Shown here one piece after another: positions 57,883 through 64,000 of a stretch of DNA of 64,000 nucleotides (position 1 is its first letter; every line of letters begins with the position of its first letter). Where the stretch lies: positions 7,611,192-7,675,191 of the forward strand of contig WARS01000014.1 of assembly GCA_008933995.1 (NCBI GenBank), written 5' to 3'. Below the pieces are notes generated by a model. The model did no database searches. It saw only the letters and a program-made list of their open reading frames with translations, and had not been told where the DNA came from. Origin of the DNA: Datnioides undecimradiatus. Taxonomy: Eukaryota; Chordata; Actinopteri; Lobotiformes; Datnioididae. The translations under genes were made by a program, and so were the position numbers.

Positions 57883-59753
57883 TTCACAGAAAGTATAAAA
57901 CTGAAAACAGCAGGGTAGTCTAGTGTGTCCACATGGAATCAAGAACTCAACACGCAGATGTCATAAGAGCATTGGAGGACTTGGAGAAGGCTCGCGGCCT
58001 TGTTATGCCCATTTTCTAGCAGATCCTGTGTTATGGATTTTAATGGATTGAATCTTTACTTGCACCTGAGCAGTGGAGTGTGTCCAGATTGCGTCTGTGC
58101 TGTCTGCAGAGTTACTTTGTCAGGGTTTATTGGCCTTTTACCTCCAGCGTGGACTGGGAAAGTTTTAGCCAAACTTAAAGTGGCTGGGATGAGATTCCAC
58201 ACCTTTAAAACCATGTGTCCGCCAAGCAATTTCAGTAAGTGCCCATGAAAACGGTACCTAACCAAATGTATCTAAAACTTCCATCTGTTTTGCTTTCCGA
58301 CCTCAGACAGTAGTCTCAAATGAGGGTGAGATTATTACTGAGGCTTGAGGCTTAACCCCTGTTGCACTTCCAGCAGTTGGAAAATAACGAATAAGACTTT
58401 TCTTGGTCTTTAGACGGTGCAGCAATTATTAACTGAAACACTGTAACCTATACTGTGCCTTTACTGCGAGGTAGTCAACTTCCTGCTGACCTTTTTGTCT
58501 GCTCAGCTTTACTTTCCTGCCGCTCTCTGGCTCAACCGCACATTTGCTACAGACAGTCATTGGAGAACGTCTCTCTTCTCAATTTATCGTTCTTCATTGC
58601 AACCAGGAGACAATCGTTGTTTGAGACCAATCTTTGGTCAGCAGGTTAACAGGTTATGATGGAACAGTTGGATTTTATTGATACCGTCCTCAACTTTTGC
58701 AGAAACAGCTGTTCTAATGTGCAAGAAGCTGAACTGAACTAGACGTATGTGGCTAAAGTACTGCTTTATGCGACGGACGCAAGAATGTTGGGTTCTTCTA
58801 CATGAGTCAAGGCTAGATGGATCAACAGACCTAGAGCAGTGTTGCTACCAGTGCAGGCACTTCGATGCATGTCAGGATGGCATTGCTTTACAAGTTAAAC
58901 GGGTTCTGTATGTTAACACAGCATCAATCAGCATACATGAAACTATATCCATACAAACGCTATTGTCTCATCCTCTATCTCAACAGCAGATACGCTGAAC
59001 AGCTCTAGGTCACAGTGTCAGACACTGTTGAGACTGACCTATAGATCAGCGCTGGTGGAGGGATGTTGCTCTCTGTGGGTTTCAGTGATCTTAAAGTCTG
59101 AACTTTACTGCTGCGGGCCTTTTGCTTCCCTATAAAACCTCCTTCTTTCTCTAATAATATCATTCTATAAATGTGCATGCTGGTTCCAGGGTGGACACGG
59201 GGGTTCGTGAAAATGACCACCCATGCCCTGGTGTGTGTAGACATGTGTGTGTAATGTACTGCCTGCAGTCATCATGCGGTAGTGGAACGGCTGAATCTGA
59301 GATGTTTCCGTCCCCGCTGATACACATCTCCCTTGCAGGCATCCTGCTCAGCCTGGTCCTCACCGAGCAGGTTGCAGCCTATCACGGATGATACGCTTGT
59401 TGTGCTGTGAAGCAATCCGCCAGGCTTTCTATAAAAATCGGACACTCAAACATGGCAGGTGATGCGAAATACAGTGTGCGCGCTGTCCTCTCTGACACTG
59501 TTTATGTTAATTAAGCTAATGAATAAATGAATACAGTAGTTCAGATTAAATATTATTACACCTGCCCTGCAGAAATGTTCTGAAGCAAAACGCTAGCTCC
59601 AGGGCTGCCGCATTTTTATTTACTGCTCTCACGCTGCACTTCCTTCAGAAGATGTTTAATTATCACAGTTTCATCATAAACACAATCTGTGAATTTGTTT
59701 CTATGTACCCATCCTCTCCCTGCCTCTCCATCTATCTGTGTGTGTGCATGTTA

Positions 59754-59758
<5 letters not shown>

Positions 59759-59788
<30 letters not shown>
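59759..59788. repeat. (GT)n microsatellite
   Basis: About 30 bp of GT repeat. Confidence 0.95.
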
Positions 59789-59790
<2 letters not shown>

Positions 59791-60535
59791 TGAGAATTTG
59801 AACTGCTGCTGTTGTCCCCGGGGTGGACACAACAGATGGGTGAACAGACACACAGAGATACACACATACACACACAGTAAATGACTACCCCTGTGGCACT
59901 GTTGAGTGCCTAAATACCAATGTTGCTTCGCCTCCTGGTGCCACTCTGCAAGGTCACTGGATAACACCTTATTACTCTCTCTCTCTCTCTCTCCCCCTCC
60001 CTGACACACAGTGGTAATATCCCAAGAGCCATGTGGCACAGAGTGTCTGCATGCAGTCAACTCTCTCTATCTAATCTGCATATGTGGCCAAACTGCACCC
60101 CCCATTCTCTTTTTTCGTCAAACGCGCTCACGCACACACACGCGTTTCTGTATCGTGGTACCAGATGGCGCGCTTCAGCAAAGTCAGGTGACAAACCGAA
60201 CCATTCCTCCACGTGGTTGCCATGGGGACCCACCACCACACTCGCACACACAGTAGATATCCCTGCCGCTGGCACAGTGAGGTCCGTGCTTGCGGCGTTT
60301 CCCCCACGAACGCTAAATATGCGCCCATGTGGCTCAGCATTACCAAACAGGAGGCAGCGGGTCACAGCGCACACTGGAACTCCACAATATGTCGTGCTGT
60401 GCGTGTGAGGGGTTACACCGAGATCATAATTCATTCTCACCAGCCCATTTTAACCCCTGGCTACATGTTAAAACCTTCACACTTAAAGTTGTGATCCTGA
60501 GGGTTTCCATCCTGTTTGATATGGCAACTCCGGTG

Positions 60536-60549
60536 GTTACTGTGGTAAC
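60536..60549 (-). promoter_or_regulatory. RFX X-box match
   Basis: On the minus strand GTTACC-AC-AGTAAC fits GTNRCC-N2-RGYAAC at every defined position. Confidence 0.4.
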
Positions 60550-62704
60550 GGCCACAACGGTTTAACACTACAGCACTTTGCACGTCAGACACCATTCTGA
60601 GGAGTTGAGGTGTGCTGTCTGTCACCTGCTACTCTTCATCTAACGTCTAATCATCTGCAGCTCCCCTCGGGTTTACCGAGCTTTAGCCCGAGTTTCAGCT
60701 CACTGTTTTGCTGTCTGGTCCACGACTTTACTTTAAGAACTCAGGCAGCTAGTTATTGACTAACTGGTGAACATGGTGGAGCATTTAGCAGCTGAAGGGA
60801 CAGATATTTCCCTCCGGAGTTGGTAGAGACTAAAAAAAACAGATGTCTGCTGGACACCTTGGACGCAGTGATCTGTTCCCCGCTCTGGTACAGTGAAACC
60901 ACTTTGGCTGCGTTGTGGAGGTAGAGAGTACGATCCAGGTGTTGTACACCATGATGGATTATATCAGTCAAGGCAGCAGTGTCTCTGCAAGCTGCCTTTT
61001 AATTGGCTTTTGAGAACAATGGAAGTCCAAAGTTTCCAGCAGGCGGCGAGTCACATCAGAGGCAAACCAGATGGAGGCTCGCACTGGCAGCAAATATCAG
61101 TCAATTCAGGTTTTTCATGGGAATTGTGAAATAGAAAGGAGGGAACATTACAGTAGTTATCCTTCAATATTAGCCCCTGCCTTCATTTAGACCCAATCAT
61201 GATCCTGATTCTATCCAGCCATTCATGACACTTTCACATACTGTCTGTATGGTTACATTTTCTGTGTTGTTTGGGAATTATATTTCTGAAAGCGATATTC
61301 AGCTGTGAGCCATAAAGGTAAACTGTTGTTCCTTGGTGATGCTGCAATAGATTTTTGTGATGCACTTTAACCCTTTAACACCTGAGCCTGTCCTGTCAGT
61401 GCTTTTGCCCGTTTTTTCAGAATACCTGGAACTTTCAATACCTGGCAGTTATTTACTGTTTACTGCATGTTAGAAGAGTGTGATGACAGCTGAAAAACAC
61501 AAAAACGGAACTGGATTTTAGAGTTTTAGTGAACAAACAACGCTGCAGTTATACATGAACAGCTGATTTTTCATGTTATATTTGAAATTTGAAAAGTATC
61601 AAACTATTTCCAGTAAAATTAAAGAGTCTGTGTCTCATAATGTGTGAAAACAGGCCATAGAATGGAAACTTTCTCCACCGCTGTGTGTGCAGTGGGAACA
61701 AAGCGGCTGCTTCGTGGGCTTCCGGGACATTTGCAAGTGAAATTACTGTAATAACTCCATTTTGGGTGTAAAGTGCAATGTCTCAGCTTTGAGAAACCGA
61801 ATTTTTCCAGTAGCACAAACTGTGATGCAATTACTTTAATCCAAAGTGCGCTTGCACAAACGTGTCGCTAGTGACACATTTGGAGTTATAGGGGGAAGCA
61901 TTGCAACGGGGGGCACTGTGGTGTTCTAATGTTCTTCAGTGCTTTAGTGCTAGTGTTCTTTCATCTTGTAATAAACAGGATTTATGTTGGTATAACATGT
62001 TGTTCTAAGTGTAATATAGCCTTTGCATCATAGATTGGCTCTTCTGACCCAAAATTGCATTTATGGCATTTCCAGCTATTATTGTCTTAATACGTTAATA
62101 AGTTAACTTAATAAAAGCAGTTAATGGTCAGAATAAGGACTTAATTGAGCAACAGCATGCTGATAGGATCATTTTAATGCTAAATGGAGAAATGGAACAT
62201 AAGATGAAAAAGAATTGGAACCAGTCTGTGTATTAATGTTGTCCTCCTGTCCAAACAGTGGAGGTTAAATCTTGGAATAGTTAGTTCAGATTTAATTATG
62301 TTTGGAAAGCAGTGTTTGCATTGCATGTGTATAAAGTGAACAACCAATCCAGGTTTGTCCATTAAAGTAAGGAGGCGAGTTTTAGGTAGTCAGTGATTTG
62401 TAAAATGAAATGAATCTGCCCACTGTTCTTCTCCACACCCACACATAACTGATCCACAGAGACAAATGCACAGTGAATGTCATTATCTAGGTACGTGCGT
62501 GTGTTTGCGTACATTCATGTGTATCTCTAATCAGTGTTACTGTTTCTCTAAATCTTTTATCCAGCTTAAGAGATATTGATGAAGCACAGAGTGATTTGAC
62601 AGCTGCGTTTGTGTGTGTGTCCTTGGTTTTTAAACCTCCAGATTCTTTGGTGAGAGCGAGCCCACGCTCTGCCTGCAAACTAGGACTTCACACACCCACA
62701 CATT

Positions 62705-62730
62705 CACACACACACACACACACACACACA
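62705..62730. repeat. (CA)n microsatellite
   Basis: 26 bp of CA repeat. Confidence 0.95.
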
Positions 62731-64000
62731 TCCCCAAACATACGCAGGAGTTTTTGACACAAGGACTGTCAGAAACACTTTCATATGAATTTTACATGTG
62801 TTTTGAGGGCGTGGAAGGCTTGTTTACTTACTGTAATCTGGGTAAACAGTGGAGTTCAGTCTGTTTTGAGTCGTGATAGGCTGTCAGAAGGCTTATTTTC
62901 CAGCCACACCTGAGATGTAGGTGGTGAAATGTTTAAGAAGCCTCAGACTCAAGGAGTAAATGATGGCGTTTGATGGCAGCGCGCGCTTAAATCTCATTTC
63001 TCTGACTTCCCTCGCAGACACAAGAAGAAAGTTTCTATCAGAATCAAACGGAAAGAGAGATGACGCAGAATAGGTTACGTTCAGCCGTCTGTCTGTCTAA
63101 AAATCCCTGGTGCAGACACCCACCCAGCCATCCACACAGACTCACTTGGGCTCCAAGACATGTGCTTCGATTCAATTTGGAGCAAATTAAAATAAAACAG
63201 TCCGAGGAGATGAGGCTTGGTCTTTGCGGTTGGGCCCTGAAGCGGGGCCGTGCGGCGACGACTGAGCCTTGGGAGCGAGCTGCATGCTGGGCCCCCGCAC
63301 TCCCTCTCTGTCACCACCTGGGTCTCTGTCTAATTAATAATGTGTGTAATCAGGGAATGAACAGAGGGAGACAGGGAGGGAGGGAGGAAGACAGAGAATT
63401 AATAGCTTGTGTTCTTAGGGACTGACGGAAAAGGATGATGGAAGGGGGAGAAGGAAAGAGAGAACGTCCTCCTCCTTTCAGACATGTCTGTCTGCTGTGC
63501 ACAGCTCTTTCCCACGTCTTTATGTTTAAACATCAGTCACGCTGAGAAAGAACCGGAGTCGGGGAGTATAATAACCTTTTCCTCCCTTGTTAATGTATTC
63601 TCCTTCTCAGCGTTTCCCAACCAAACGCAGGCACCCATGCAACACATGATCATAGAAACAAATTCACACATCGAAAGAAGACAGTCAAAACCAGAGTGCA
63701 GCACGAAGGAAAATCTGTCCTTGGAACTGCAGGTCGTTCAATTCCTTTATTAAGACACACTCGGGCAGAGAGGAATCAAAGGAAATTTCATATTTTGGAG
63801 CTCAGGTGCATAGAAATCGATTCGATACAGAGCACTTGGGTTTTGGAGGCACAAGCATGAACCTAAAGAGGCAGAAAAATCACTTTTGGTTCAAAACAGA
63901 GAGATAGATGAGAACAGATTGCTGTCGAGGTGGAGGAAGGTGGAGGGGCGGCAGCTGCTTTTTGCAGTTGTTGTGTCTTGCCAGTACATGTTTGTTGGAA

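Larger units (their letters stand above)
57890..64000. other. Non-coding stretch, no gene seen
   Basis: GT runs lie at 59,759-59,788, an AC run at 62,705-62,730 and short CT runs near 59,974-59,993. Many short frames occur, none with coding character. No element ends were recognised. Confidence 0.45.

Overview
The window looks like nuclear DNA of a ray-finned (teleost) fish. The reasons are short AC/GT microsatellites every few kilobases, almost no long open frames, intron-bearing element genes, and several interspersed repeats whose wording matches families common in teleost genomes (EnSpm/CACTA, hAT, a solo LTR, an RTE-type LINE tail). No operon, CRISPR array or bacterial gene is present. 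Homology statements rest on recognition of family wording, because no search could be run.

Layout. 1-19,100 is almost all non-coding, with microsatellites, one orphan exon-like stretch (10,548-10,658) and scattered regulatory-looking sites. 19,763-24,877 is a transposon block: a non-autonomous hAT-like element with an exact 8-bp target duplication, then 120 bp later a 4.1-kb EnSpm/CACTA-like element. The second element carries the tail of a transposase on the minus strand and a decayed six-exon companion gene on the plus strand. 26,048-26,637 is a solo LTR with a 5-bp target duplication.

The only convincing long host-type gene is on the minus strand at 28,813-30,324. It is an intact coiled-coil protein of about 503 residues with a tandem 21-residue (63-bp) repeat. 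A TATA box, a 17-bp hairpin and an AP-1/Maf-like site lie upstream. A decayed stretch resembling its repeat lies about 1.7 kb further upstream on the same strand and may be the remains of a tandem duplicate. 44,237-44,308 is a canonical tRNA-Glu(TTC) gene, next to a decayed minus-strand reading frame. An RTE-type LINE 3' fragment lies at 48,712-49,165, and other teleost repeats lie at 28,572-28,712, 39,190-39,370, 40,200-40,470, 54,870-55,412 and 57,520-57,882.

The rest reads as intergenic or intronic DNA. Several stretches with TAATTA-like words and little repeat character may be conserved non-coding elements, and four exact RFX X-box matches are spread over the window. The most interesting items are the repeat-built coiled-coil gene with its possible decayed sibling, and the EnSpm element with its oppositely oriented companion gene.
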